DNA from: Cupriavidus basilensis
Lineage (GTDB): Bacteria > Pseudomonadota > Gammaproteobacteria > Burkholderiales > Burkholderiaceae
Direction of reading: 5' to 3'
DNA length: 64,000 nt
Assembly (NCBI RefSeq): GCF_008801925.2
Contig: NZ_CP062806.1
Coordinates: 62,001 to 126,000, forward strand
Position numbers and translations under genes: made by a program. The notes under the pieces are model-generated. The model had not been told where the DNA came from and searched no databases. It was given only the letters and a program-made list of their open reading frames with translations. Of the stretch, positions 41,972 through 51,190 are shown piece by piece. The first letter of the stretch is position 1. Each line of letters starts with the position of its first letter.

Positions 41972-43897
41972 ATGAAACGTGTATTAGTGCTGGTCATGTG
42001 CCTGGCCCTGGCCGCTTGTGGCGGTGGTGGTGGTGATGTTGCGGCAGGAAGTAGCGCCAGCACTGGCACTGGCGGATCCCCGCTGCCTGCTGTCTTGCAG
42101 AGCCTCTCGGGCATTGCGGCAACTGGGTCGGCAATCTCCGGCCGAATTTACCTGAAGGATGCTGCGGGGAACGAGCGGTACGTCGACACCACGGACGGCA
42201 CCTATAGCTTCTCCACTGCCGATCTTACGCCGCCCTTCATGTTGAAGGCCGAATGGACTGCGAACGGTGCAACCCAGCGGTTGTATTCCTTCTCGCCCTC
42301 GAGTGGTGCGGCAAACATTACACCACTAACCCAACTCGCGGTCGTTGGCGCGGCGGGCACGAGCGCACTCGACGCAATCTACGCGACATCTGGTGCCGCT
42401 GCTTTCACGACTATCTCGAATGCCTTGCCCGGCGCCATCTCCATCCTGACAGCCGAACTCGCCCCGCTCCTGGCCAGGTACGCCGCCTCCAGCATTGACC
42501 TGATGTCCGGCAAGTTCACGGCGGATCATACCGGCATGGACGCACTGCTGGACAACATCACCGTCAGCTATGGCGCCGGCACCGTCACGGTCGCGAACCT
42601 GGACGGCAGCACGGTGCTGCAGGCGCCCATCGGCAACCTAGCCGGCGCGCTGTCGGCCGCGGACTGGACTTCGCAGGATGCGCTGGTCGCCAGCGACCCC
42701 GACGTGGGGGTAGACAGTAACGGCAACGGCCTCGTGGCCTGGTCTGAGCAGGTGGCTTCACAATTCGTCATTCGTGCGCGCTTCCCGACGGATGCCGGCG
42801 CAGCCGCGACCACTTTGAGCACCGCTGGCGATGCGTTCCTGCCACGTGTTGCCTTCGACGCAGCGGGTAATGCCACCGTGATCTGGATGGCCTCGGAGAA
42901 CAACATCAGCAACCTCTGGGCGAGCCGCTACACGGCTGCGTCCCGGACTTGGAGCACGCCGCTGCGGGTTGTGTCGTCGGCGAGCGTCGCTACCGGTGTC
43001 TCCACGCCGGACCTCGCCGTCGACGGCCGGGGCAATGCCATCGTGACCTGGTATCAAGGCGACGGGCGCACGAACCACTTTGATGTGTGGGCCGTCAAGT
43101 ACGCAGCATTGTCCGGTGCCTGGGGCGCGCCGTTCATGGTCAGCGACGGCGTCAATAGCGCAGCCAACAGCCACGTCGCGGTCAACGCCGCCGGCCAGGG
43201 GCTCATCGCGTGGGTGCAGCAACAGGGCGATGGTACTACCGTGTCAAACGGACCGCAGGACATCTACGGGCGCAGCGTCACAACCGGCGCCAGCGCCTGG
43301 GGCCCGCGCGCCATGCTCAATGCCGTCGGCGGCAACCTGTACAACGTCTACGGGCAAGTGGCCGTTGCGGTGGATGGCAGCGGCAATGGCCTTGCGTTGT
43401 GGGTACAGAGCACGGCCAGCCTGTCCTTTGCGATCCAGTCGGCACGGTACGTTGCCGCCAGCGGGTGGCAGACTTCGACGGTCGTCTCGAACAATACACT
43501 TGGCGAATGTTACGACCCGCATGTGGAGATCGACGGAGCGGGCAATGCCATCGCGGTCTGGCAGGAGCAGAACGGGGTTGGCGCCTACGGCGGTGCGAAC
43601 CGCTACGCGGCTGGCACGGGCTGGGGCGTGCCGGAGAAGTTCAGCGGCACGGTGCCGGGAGACGTCTATGCGCCCCGCGTGGCCGTGGGTGCGGACGGCA
43701 ACGCCACGGCCATCTGGTATCAGTGGGAAGCCTCCGGCATCAACGTCAGGACCAGTCGCTACCTGACCGGCAGCGGCTGGGATGTGCCCAGCCTGCTCAG
43801 CGCGACACCGGCCGACGGCACGACCTACCCGGTGCCGCGCGTGGCCACCAATGCGGCTGGCCGCACGCTGGCGGTCTGGGGGATCGACCGGATGTAG
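41972..43897 (+). CDS. Large lipoprotein with beta-propeller-like repeats
   Basis: A 641-residue lipoprotein: signal MKRVLVLVMCLALAACGGGG with the lipobox L-A-A-C. Residues about 45-240 form a domain with ISGRIYLKDAAGNERYVDTT. From about 250 on, a unit of 55-60 residues repeats at least six times, each with a V-x-D-x-x-G-N-A/G-x-A/V-x-W core (for example VGVDSNGNGLVAWSEQ, LAVDGRGNAIVTWYQGDG, VAVDGSGNGLALWVQS), which fits propeller blades. It is probably on the cell surface or in the periplasm. It is well preserved among relics. Confidence 0.82.
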   Translation: MKRVLVLVMCLALAACGGGGGDVAAGSSASTGTGGSPLPAVLQSLSGIAATGSAISGRIYLKDAAGNERYVDTTDGTYSFSTADLTPPFMLKAEWTANGATQRLYSFSPSSGAANITPLTQLAVVGAAGTSALDAIYATSGAAAFTTISNALPGAISILTAELAPLLARYAASSIDLMSGKFTADHTGMDALLDNITVSYGAGTVTVANLDGSTVLQAPIGNLAGALSAADWTSQDALVASDPDVGVDSNGNGLVAWSEQVASQFVIRARFPTDAGAAATTLSTAGDAFLPRVAFDAAGNATVIWMASENNISNLWASRYTAASRTWSTPLRVVSSASVATGVSTPDLAVDGRGNAIVTWYQGDGRTNHFDVWAVKYAALSGAWGAPFMVSDGVNSAANSHVAVNAAGQGLIAWVQQQGDGTTVSNGPQDIYGRSVTTGASAWGPRAMLNAVGGNLYNVYGQVAVAVDGSGNGLALWVQSTASLSFAIQSARYVAASGWQTSTVVSNNTLGECYDPHVEIDGAGNAIAVWQEQNGVGAYGGANRYAAGTGWGVPEKFSGTVPGDVYAPRVAVGADGNATAIWYQWEASGINVRTSRYLTGSGWDVPSLLSATPADGTTYPVPRVATNAAGRTLAVWGIDRM

Positions 43898-44538
43898 CAG
43901 CATGACCTATTCCATCCAATCGCGGCGCGACCTGGTTGGAGTAGGTCATCACGACTCTGTGCAGCTGCGGTATCTGCCGGTGGCCAATCGCCTTGCGGGC
44001 TACAGCCCTTTCGTCTTGCGCAAGTACGTGGACCCCAAGGGGGCGGCGTACGAGGCAGCCCATGGGTGATCGCCTTTGGTAGGTCGACACGTAAGACCGG
44101 CGGCGGCAAGTAGTTGCCGGATGACATCCGATTCCAGATTCAGTACAGATTGTTCTTCAGGTCTGCCCTAAGTTCCTTCATTGACTGTCCATCCACGGCC
44201 GCCGCCAACGGTCGGCCATCACCCCGCTGATACGTTTCCCACACCTCACATTTGGAAATACGAAACGGTCTTGTGCCACGCACAAGGCGCGATTTAGGGA
44301 ACTGCCGTCGCGGACGCTCAGGCGGCGCAGAGAAAGGTGGCAGGCAGGGGCGGCGGGGCAGGGCGGACGTCGCCGGATGCCGCAGGCAGCGGCGGGTAAA
44401 GCCGCCCGAAACCCCACTTTCGGAAAGCGAAATTGGCACCCGCAGTGAAATAGCCGATGCTTGGAGCCTGCCAAGCGGAGCCGCCGGTCCGGCGCACCGG
44501 TCCCGGTCCGCATAGAACAACGAAGGAGACACCGTATC
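43898..44538. other. Gap upstream of the mml cluster
   Basis: About 640 bases. A 55-codon frame at 43902-44069 (TYSIQSRRDLVGVGHHDSVQ) directly follows the lipoprotein gene but is not recognised. The stretch 44400-44520 should hold the mmlL promoter; GAAGGAGACACC before the ATG at 44539 is its Shine-Dalgarno. Confidence 0.4.
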
Positions 44539-45429
44539 ATGATGCAAACGCGCACCGTCGGCGACCTGAAGGTCACCCGTATCCTCGAATACGCGGGTCC
44601 CACGCACGATCCGGCCTTCCTGTTCCCCGACATCGACCGCTCGGTCCTGGATGCGAATGCCGGCTTGATGGCGCCGCACCATTGGATCCCTCACATGAAC
44701 AAGCTGATCGTGACGATCCAGTTCTGGGTGGTGCATGCGGGCAGCCATATCATCGTCGTCGATACCGGCGTAGGCAACTTCAAGCCGCGCGCGGGCATCG
44801 CACGCATGAACATGCTCAACACTCTAGTGCGCGAATGGATGATCGCGGCCGGAGCGCCGCCGGAGAAGGTCACCCACGTGGTCATGACACACCTGCATGC
44901 CGACCACGTCGGCTGGAACACCACTTGGCAGGACAACCGCTGGGAGCCCACCTTCCCCAACGCGCGCTACTACCTTCCCAAGGACGACTTCGTCTTCTGC
45001 GAGCAGGGCCGCAACAAGGAGCCGGGCGTGGTGGATGTGTTCGGCGAATCGTTCTTCGACAGCGTGATGCCGGTGGTCGACGCGGGGCTGGCCGAGATGA
45101 TCGAGCCGGGGCGTGAGATTGCCGATTGCCTGCAGGTAGAGGCCGCGGCCGGCCATAGCCCGGGGCAGGTCGCGTTCCGGGTCCGTTCGCGCGGCGAGGA
45201 AGCAATTTTCTGCGGCGACATCCTGCATAGCCCGCTGCAGATCGTGCGCCCAGACCTGAACTCCGGCTACTGTATCCGCCCCGACCTTGCCCGCAGCACG
45301 CGCCTGACCTTCCTCACCCAGGCCGCGGACAGCGGTGCGCTGGTGCTGCCGGTGCATTTCGGCGAGCCGTACTGCGGCTATGTGCGGCGCCAGGGCCAGG
45401 GCTTTCGCTTCGAGCCGGCGGGATGGTAG
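44539..45429 (+). CDS. mmlL: Metallo-beta-lactamase-fold lactone hydrolase, MmlL-like
   Basis: A 296-residue metallo-hydrolase with the zinc motif THLHADHVGW (H-x-H-x-D-H), then AAGHSPGQVAF, FCGDILHSP and LVLPVHFGEPYCG for the remaining ligands. In the mml pathway of Pseudomonas reinekei the metallo-beta-lactamase MmlL opens 4-methyl-3-oxoadipate enol-lactone (established for that cluster). Assigned here from fold plus neighbours: LysR regulator, CoA transferase, MFS transporter, MmlI and MmlJ follow on the same strand. GGAGACACC supports the start. Confidence 0.85.
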   Translation: MMQTRTVGDLKVTRILEYAGPTHDPAFLFPDIDRSVLDANAGLMAPHHWIPHMNKLIVTIQFWVVHAGSHIIVVDTGVGNFKPRAGIARMNMLNTLVREWMIAAGAPPEKVTHVVMTHLHADHVGWNTTWQDNRWEPTFPNARYYLPKDDFVFCEQGRNKEPGVVDVFGESFFDSVMPVVDAGLAEMIEPGREIADCLQVEAAAGHSPGQVAFRVRSRGEEAIFCGDILHSPLQIVRPDLNSGYCIRPDLARSTRLTFLTQAADSGALVLPVHFGEPYCGYVRRQGQGFRFEPAGW

Positions 45430-45528
45430 TGCACGGCGGCCGGGCTGTGCGCCCGCTCCATGGCGCCAGGTTTCGCCCGCATCGGGGTTATCATCCCCGC
45501 TACACGATTGAGCTGCGAGACCTGCTGC

Positions 45529-46443
45529 ATGGCTGTCCCCTTCGATATCACTGACTTCCGCCTCTTCGTCAACGTGGCGGAAACGCGCAGCCTGACCCGC
45601 GGTGCCGAGCGATCGTTTCTTTCGGTGCCGGCGGTCAGCAACCGCATCAAGAACCTCGAGGACACGCTAGGCGTAAGGCTGCTGGAGCGCTCACCGCAGG
45701 GCGTGGCGCTGACGGCGGCCGGTGAGGTCTACCTGCACCACGCGCGCGTGGTGCTGGCCGAGCTGGAGCGGCTCACCGGCAACCTTCAGCCCTTCACCGC
45801 AGGCCTGAGCGGACAGGTCAAGCTGGTGGCCAACACCACCGCCATCACCGAATACCTGCCACCGGTCATAGGGGAGTACCTCGCCACCCAACCGGATGTG
45901 CGCATCGACGTGCGCGAGCGTCTCAGCGATGACGTGGTGCGCGTGCTCCGCGAGGGCGGCGCCGATCTCGGCATCATCTCTGGCAATGTGCCCACCGCAG
46001 GCCTGCAGGCAGTGCCCTTCGTCAAGAGCGCGCTGATCCTGGTCGCGCCGCTCGGCCATCCGCTGCTCGCGGAGCCGGCCGTGTGGTTCGAGCAGTCGCT
46101 CGAACATGCCTTCGTCGCCTTGCTAGAGGGTAGCGCCTACCAGATGTTCATGACGCGCGCCGCGGGCGCGCTGCACAAGCCCATGACTATCCGCGTGCAC
46201 GTGGCCAGCTACGACGCCACCTGCCGCATGGTGGCCGCCGGCGCCGGTATCGCCATCATGCCCAAGGCCGCCTTCGCGCGCCTCAAGGGCGAGCAGCGCA
46301 TCGGCTGCAGCGATCTGCGCGACGATTGGGCCGTGCGCACCTTCCAGGTCTGCGCGCGGGACCTGGAAGGCTTGTCCAGCTTTGCGCGCGAGTTCGCGAA
46401 CCGCCTGATCGGCCACTACGCGCCCGCCAGCGACGCGGGCTAG
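45529..46443 (+). CDS. mmlR: LysR-family regulator of the mml cluster
   Basis: A 304-residue LysR regulator: N-terminal winged HTH (FDITDFRLFVNVAETRSLTR, SVPAVSNRIKNLEDTLGVRL, LERSPQGVALTAAG) and the usual C-terminal inducer-binding fold (VRIDVRERLSDDVVRVLREG). Unusually it lies on the same strand as, and inside, the cluster rather than divergent. It likely responds to a pathway acid such as methyl-oxoadipate (inference). The frame extends 23 codons upstream, but the ATG at 45529 fits the family. Confidence 0.85.
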   Translation: MAVPFDITDFRLFVNVAETRSLTRGAERSFLSVPAVSNRIKNLEDTLGVRLLERSPQGVALTAAGEVYLHHARVVLAELERLTGNLQPFTAGLSGQVKLVANTTAITEYLPPVIGEYLATQPDVRIDVRERLSDDVVRVLREGGADLGIISGNVPTAGLQAVPFVKSALILVAPLGHPLLAEPAVWFEQSLEHAFVALLEGSAYQMFMTRAAGALHKPMTIRVHVASYDATCRMVAAGAGIAIMPKAAFARLKGEQRIGCSDLRDDWAVRTFQVCARDLEGLSSFAREFANRLIGHYAPASDAG

Positions 46444-46724
46444 CGGGGGGGCAGCGGGCCACCTGTCGCGCTTGCTGCCTGCCCAGGGCGCCTTCTCTTC
46501 GCCTTCCTTTCACCATTCGCCTTCGCACTCGGCACAGCGCGCGAGGCGCTTCCCCGTTTGTCGCACATGGTATGAGCGCAGCATGTCGAAACGTTCCCGC
46601 CAGACCTTCACGGCAGCCCTGGCCCAGTCTTTAACGCAGCGCTAAGGGTGCTTGCAAATCGCGAAATTGTTTGGCCGGCAGGTGCATGGCAATCTTGCCG
46701 TACCCGATAACAACGACGCGAGAC

Positions 46725-47471
46725 ATGATCGACAAGCTCTACGCAACAGCGCGCGACGCGGTGGCCGACGTGGCCGACGGCGCCACCATCGCCATTGGCG
46801 GATTTGGCGGCGCCGGCATGCCTGACGAACTGATCGATGCACTTGTCGCACAGGGTGCCAAGGATCTCACCGTGGTGAGCAACAACGCCGGCAACGGCGA
46901 CACCGGCCTCGCCGCGCTTCTCAAGGCGCGCCGCGTACGCAGGCTGATGTGCTCCTTCCCGCGCCAGCGCGATGCCCATGTCTTCGAGGCACTGTACCGC
47001 GCCGGAGAGATCGAGCTGGAAGTGATTCCCCAGGGCACGCTGGCAGAGCGCCTGCGCGCGGCCGGCTGCGGCATCGGCGGCTTCTATACGCCGACCGGCC
47101 ACGGCACGCTGCTGGCGGCAGGCAAGGAAGCCCGCCGCATCGGTGCGCGCGACTACGTGCTCGAGTATCCCATCCACGTCGACGTGGCCCTGGTCAACGC
47201 CGCGGCAGCCGACCGCTGGGGCAACCTCGTCTACAACAAGACCGCGCGCAACTTCGCACCCGTGATGGCGATGGCCGCCACCACCACCATCGCCGCGGTG
47301 ACGCGCGTGTGCGAACTGGGTGAACTGGACCCCGAGGCCGTCGTCACGCCCGGCATCTTCGTCAAGCGCGTGGTGCTGCGCGGCGGTGCCTGCGCGCAGC
47401 CGATGTGCGGGCTGGAAGGCACGGCGGAAAACCTACAGGCAGGCGCAAACGCAAACGCACAGGCAAGGTGA
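46725..47471 (+). CDS. mmlF: 3-oxoacid CoA-transferase subunit A (MmlF-like)
   Basis: 248 residues with the subunit A signature IAIGGFGGAGMPDELIDALV and VVSNNAGNGDTGLAALL, plus FYTPTGHGTLLAAGKEAR. It transfers CoA from succinyl-CoA to (methyl-)3-oxoadipate together with subunit B, whose gene follows after 5 bases. The start at 46725 is set by family alignment; an in-frame ATG at 46686 is possible. Standard PcaI would have the same motifs; the methyl-specific name rests on neighbours. Confidence 0.85.
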   Translation: MIDKLYATARDAVADVADGATIAIGGFGGAGMPDELIDALVAQGAKDLTVVSNNAGNGDTGLAALLKARRVRRLMCSFPRQRDAHVFEALYRAGEIELEVIPQGTLAERLRAAGCGIGGFYTPTGHGTLLAAGKEARRIGARDYVLEYPIHVDVALVNAAAADRWGNLVYNKTARNFAPVMAMAATTTIAAVTRVCELGELDPEAVVTPGIFVKRVVLRGGACAQPMCGLEGTAENLQAGANANAQAR

Positions 47472-47476
47472 GGCAA

Positions 47477-48139
47477 ATGGACCAAGTGGCAAGAAACCTG
47501 CTGGCCGCGCGCGTCGCGCGCGACATCCCCAACGGCGCTTACGTCAACCTCGGCATCGGCCTGCCTACGCTGGTGGCCAACCATCTGCCGCGCCACCGCG
47601 AAGTCATCCTGCACAGCGAGAACGGTGTGCTGGGGCAATGGTCGGCCGCCGAACCCGGCCAGGAAGACTGGGAGCTGATCAACGCCGGCAAGGAAGCGAT
47701 TCGGCTAGAGCGCGGCGCGGCCTTTTTCCATCACGCCGACGCCTTCGGCATGATGCGCGGCGGCCATCTCGACATCTGCGTGCTTGGCGCCTTCCAGGTC
47801 TCGGAACGCGGCGACCTCGCCAACTGGCACACCGGCGCGCCCGACGCCATCCCCGCTGTCGGCGGCGCCATGGACCTGGCCATCGGCGCCAAGCAGGTGT
47901 TCGTGATGATGGACCACCTGACCAAGGACGGCGCGAGCAAGCTGCGCCGCCAGTGCAGCTACCCGCTCACCGGGATGGCATGCGTGGGCCGCGTGTACAC
48001 CGAGCTCGGCACCTTCGCCGTCGGCCCGCGAGGGGTGTCGGTCATCGAGATCGTCGGCGACATGTCGCCGCAGGCGCTGCAGTCGGTCACCGACGTGGCG
48101 CTCGACTTCACGACGATGGTCATGGCCGAGTACGCCTGA
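47477..48139 (+). CDS. mmlG: 3-oxoacid CoA-transferase subunit B (MmlG-like)
   Basis: 220 residues. The catalytic Glu lies in ILHSENGVLGQW, the usual E-N-G motif that carries the thioester. GAYVNLGIGLPTLVANHL at the start and VIEIVGDMSPQALQSVTDV at the end are family hallmarks. It forms the active heteromer with subunit A. It starts right after the subunit A stop; AGGTGAGGC serves as Shine-Dalgarno. Confidence 0.88.
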   Translation: MDQVARNLLAARVARDIPNGAYVNLGIGLPTLVANHLPRHREVILHSENGVLGQWSAAEPGQEDWELINAGKEAIRLERGAAFFHHADAFGMMRGGHLDICVLGAFQVSERGDLANWHTGAPDAIPAVGGAMDLAIGAKQVFVMMDHLTKDGASKLRRQCSYPLTGMACVGRVYTELGTFAVGPRGVSVIEIVGDMSPQALQSVTDVALDFTTMVMAEYA

Positions 48140-48212
48140 GCACCGGGCGGGAGCCGCGCGCGGCAGCAGGACCAAGACAAGACAGAAGAGTCAGAACAGA
48201 CAGGAGACAATA

Positions 48213-49511
48213 ATGACAGGTTGGTACAAGGCTGGGAATGCCCAGCAGAAGAAGACGTTCTGGGCCTGCTATTCCGGCTGGGCGCTGGATTCCTTCGACA
48301 TGCAGATGTTCAGCTTCCTGCTGCCCGCGCTAACCGCGGCGTGGGGCCTGAGCAAGGCCGAAGTCGGTGTCCTCGGCACCGTGGCGCTGATTGTCACCGC
48401 CATCGGTGGCTGGGGCGCCGGCATCCTCAGCGACCGCTACGGCCGCGCGCGCATCCTGGTGTTCGCCATCATCTGGTTCACGTTCTTCGGCGTGCTTGCC
48501 GGCTTCGCGCAGTCGTACAACCAACTGCTGGTCGCGCGCACGCTGCAAGGGCTGGGCTTCGGCGGCGAATGGGCCGTCGGCGCCGCGCTGATGGCCGAGG
48601 TAATCGACCCCAAGCACCGCGGCAAGGCCATGGGCTTCGTGCAATCCGGCTTCGCCCTGGGCTGGGCGCTGGCGGTGGTGGTGGCCACGGCGCTGCTGGC
48701 CTGGCTGCCGCATGACCTGGCCTGGCGCGTGGCCTTCTGGAGCGGCGTGATCCCGGCCTCGATCGTGCTCTTCATCCGCCGCCACATCAAGGACTCGGCC
48801 ATGTTCGAGCGCGCCAGGCAGAGCCGCACGCCGCGCGCCTCGCTGGCCTCGGTGTTCAGCCGCAAGTACGCGCGCTCGTTGATCCTCTCCAGCGTACTGG
48901 TGATCGGCCTGCAGGCCGGCTGCTATGCCATCCTGATCTGGCTGCCCTCGCTACTCGCCCAGCGCCAGGTGGCCGCGTCCTCGATGATCGTCACAGTCTT
49001 CATCATGTCCTTCGGCTCGTTCTGCGGTTTCGCCGTGGCGGCAGACCTGGCCGACCGCATCGGCCGGCGCCCCACGCTGATAGGCCTGGCCGTGTGCGCG
49101 TGGATCGTCACCGCCAGCTATATGCTGCTGCCGCTAAATCCGGTGCTGGCTGCTGTGCTCGGCTTCCTGGTCGGCTTCTCCGCGATCGGTATGTTCGCCG
49201 CGCTGGGGCCTTTCCTGAGCGAGATGTTCCCCACCCAGGTGCGCACCACCTGCATGGGTTTCGCCTACAACGTGGGCAAGTCTGTGGGCGCGGGCTCCGT
49301 CGTCGGTGTCGGCGTGCTATCCACCCACATCGGCCTAGCAAACGCCATGGGCGCCTTCTGCCTGGTGGCCTATGCCATCGCCGTGTTCGGCATCCTGCTG
49401 TTGCCCGAGACACGAGGCATCGCCATCGAGCACATCGGCGCAGCGGAAGGTGCCAATACCGAGACCCGCGCCGCGACAGCGCTCGCCGAGCCCACGCGGG
49501 CGCATACTTGA
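48213..49511 (+). CDS. mmlH: MFS transporter of the mml cluster (MmlH-like)
   Basis: A 432-residue 12-span MFS protein: WALDSFDMQMFSFLLPALTA in the first span, the MFS loop motif GILSDRYGRARILVF between spans 2 and 3, and LQGLGFGGEWAVGAALMAEV in span 4-5, typical of acid:H+ symporters. The second loop motif is DRIGRRPTLIGL. It likely imports 4-methylmuconolactone or a related lactone acid (inference from position between mmlG and mmlI). AGGAGACA stands before the ATG. Confidence 0.88.
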   Translation: MTGWYKAGNAQQKKTFWACYSGWALDSFDMQMFSFLLPALTAAWGLSKAEVGVLGTVALIVTAIGGWGAGILSDRYGRARILVFAIIWFTFFGVLAGFAQSYNQLLVARTLQGLGFGGEWAVGAALMAEVIDPKHRGKAMGFVQSGFALGWALAVVVATALLAWLPHDLAWRVAFWSGVIPASIVLFIRRHIKDSAMFERARQSRTPRASLASVFSRKYARSLILSSVLVIGLQAGCYAILIWLPSLLAQRQVAASSMIVTVFIMSFGSFCGFAVAADLADRIGRRPTLIGLAVCAWIVTASYMLLPLNPVLAAVLGFLVGFSAIGMFAALGPFLSEMFPTQVRTTCMGFAYNVGKSVGAGSVVGVGVLSTHIGLANAMGAFCLVAYAIAVFGILLLPETRGIAIEHIGAAEGANTETRAATALAEPTRAHT

Positions 49512-49569
49512 TGCGCTGCGCCGGCAGGCGCGCACCACACAGAGCTGATTCATACCAAGAGGAGACACG

Positions 49570-49905
49570 ATGATCCGCATGCTGTACCTGCTGGTGAAGC
49601 CAGAAGGCATGTCCGATGCCACCTTTCGCGCCGAATGCCGGCGGCACTACGACATGTCGCACGACGTGCCGGGCCTTTATAAATACGAGGTCCGACTCGT
49701 TGCCGAGCAGCCCACCGACACCCACGTGCCATTCTTTAACATCGGCCACGTCGATGCCATCGGCGAATGCTGGTTCGAGAACGAAGCGGCCTACGCCACC
49801 TATATGGCTTCCGACACCCGCAAGATTTGGTTCGAGCACGGCAAGACCTTCATCGGCCGGCTCAAGCCCTTCCGCACCGAGACGGTCGGCGACGGCGCGG
49901 GCTGA
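49570..49905 (+). CDS. mmlI: 4-Methylmuconolactone methylisomerase
   Basis: A 111-residue protein of the dimeric ferredoxin-like (EthD) fold. [54 protein letters not shown] and [15 protein letters not shown] closely follow the known methylmuconolactone methylisomerase of Cupriavidus (recalled from memory, not aligned). The enzyme shifts the methyl group of 4-methylmuconolactone to give 3-methylmuconolactone. GAGGAGACACG precedes the ATG. Its presence is what separates this cluster from an ordinary beta-ketoadipate operon. Confidence 0.92.
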   Translation: MIRMLYLLVKPEGMSDATFRAECRRHYDMSHDVPGLYKYEVRLVAEQPTDTHVPFFNIGHVDAIGECWFENEAAYATYMASDTRKIWFEHGKTFIGRLKPFRTETVGDGAG

Positions 49906-49999
49906 GCTGGACCGGCCCCAGCTGTCCACTACCGGGCGGGCCCCGGCCGGCGCACCGCACGGTCGGACCCACCCTATAACCACCCTTCAAGGAGACACC

Positions 50000-50275
50000 A
50001 TGCTTTACCACGTACAGATGGACGTGAAAATCCCCGACTCCCTGCCGGCCGAGCGGGCCGACGCCATCAAGACCGCGGAGAAGGCGCGGGCCATCGAGAT
50101 CCAGAAATCCGGGAAGTGGCCTCACCTGTGGCGCGTCGTGGGCCACTACGCCAACGTCAGCATTTTCGACGTGGAGAGTAACGATGAACTGCACGCGCTG
50201 CTGTCGTCGCTGCCGCTGTTTCCTTATATGACCATCCAGGTCACGCCGCTGGCGCAGCATCCGTCGGCGATCTGA
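50000..50275 (+). CDS. mmlJ: (Methyl)muconolactone isomerase, MmlJ/CatC family
   Basis: A 91-residue CatC-type isomerase: LYHVQMDVKIPDSLPAERAD, GKWPHLWRVVGHYANVSIFD and ELHALLSSLPLFPYMTIQV, all family hallmarks at normal length. It moves the double bond of 3-methylmuconolactone towards the enol-lactone that MmlL opens. AAGGAGACACC precedes the ATG. It is the last mml gene before the IS200/IS605 element; thiolase (mmlC) and mmlK are not in the window. Confidence 0.92.
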   Translation: MLYHVQMDVKIPDSLPAERADAIKTAEKARAIEIQKSGKWPHLWRVVGHYANVSIFDVESNDELHALLSSLPLFPYMTIQVTPLAQHPSAI

Positions 50276-50411
50276 TGGCGGCGGGGCAGGCGCTGGCCAT
50301 GCCGCCTCCGACTGCCCAACTGCTCGGTACGCGAGTCGCCGAAACCCGGCGACTTGACCGCGCAGCTCATCAGCGCGCCGCGCAGGTTGTTGACCAAGGC
50401 ACGGGCGCAAG

Positions 50412-50431
50412 CCCCGGAGTTCAGTCCGGGG
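50412..50431. repeat. Left-end hairpin of the IS200/IS605 element
   Basis: CCCCGGA-GTTCAG-TCCGGGG, an imperfectly placed but perfect 7-bp stem, lies 21 bases beyond the tnpA stop. IS200/IS605 transposases recognise such subterminal hairpins. Confidence 0.6.
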
Positions 50432-50451
50432 TAAGCCGGGAATTTTGGGGG

Positions 50452-50880
50452 TTAGTGAGGGGTCTGCTGCTGCTCAATGTACTGGCGCAGGATATCCAGC
50501 GGAGCCCCACCGCACGACGCCGCGAAGTAGGACGGGGACCAAAGCACGCCCCGCCGCTTGAGCCACGGATGGAAATCCCCGAACTGTTGCCGCCGCAGTC
50601 TGCTCGACACGCCCTTGAGCGATGCGACGAGCGCTGATAGGGCTACCTTCGGCGGGTAGTTCACCAGCAGATGGACGTGGTCGTGCTCGCCGTTGAACTC
50701 TACCAACTCGGCCTCGAAATCCTTGCATACCCTGGCCAGGATGGCCTGCCTTGCGTCAAGGTGCTCCTTCTTGAACACGTTGCGCCGATATTTGGTCACG
50801 AAGACCAAGTGTACGTGCAGGGCAAAGACGCAGTGCCGTCCGTGCCGTAAATCCGTATCAGTCTTGCGTGGACGCGCCAT
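50452..50880 (-). CDS. tnpA: IS200/IS605 Y1 transposase TnpA
   Basis: A 142-residue HUH nuclease-type transposase from MARPRKTDTDLRHGRHCVFA. It has the metal-binding H-x-H in GEHDHVHLLVNYPPK, SLKGVSSRLRRQQF, and the catalytic Tyr in ILRQYIEQQQ. The frame extends 30 codons upstream, overlapping tnpB's start region, but this ATG is the family start. It seems intact and could still mobilise the element. Confidence 0.88.
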   Translation of the reverse strand: MARPRKTDTDLRHGRHCVFALHVHLVFVTKYRRNVFKKEHLDARQAILARVCKDFEAELVEFNGEHDHVHLLVNYPPKVALSALVASLKGVSSRLRRQQFGDFHPWLKRRGVLWSPSYFAASCGGAPLDILRQYIEQQQTPH

Positions 50881-51190
50881 CTTCTTCTCTTGCCGAATTT
50901 GGAAGACCAAGCGTACTATCCGGGAATGGAAACCGTAAAGACACTGAAGCTGCGCATCAAGGACAAGCACGCGAAGGCGATGCTTGCGATGGCGCGCGAC
51001 GTGAACACGGTTGGAATTTCTGCAATGAAACCCAGTATCGCAGCCTGAAGCGTTACTGCAATCGCCCGAAGGTCTGGCTGTCAGGGTTCGACCTTCAGAA
51101 ACTCACGGCGGGCTTCAGCAAATGCGAAGGCGTGCGCGTCGATTCCCGAACGGTTCAAGAAACGTGCAAGGAATTCGCGACGCGGCTTAA

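Noticed and set aside
44461..44538. Extended N-terminus of the MmlL-like hydrolase
   Set aside because: The 26 extra codons are Arg-rich and unlike the family; GGAGACACC directly before 44539 decides the start.
49108..49983. Minus-strand frame of 291 codons opposite mmlH and mmlI
   Set aside because: Antisense to two well-supported genes, and its composition is Arg-rich without motifs.
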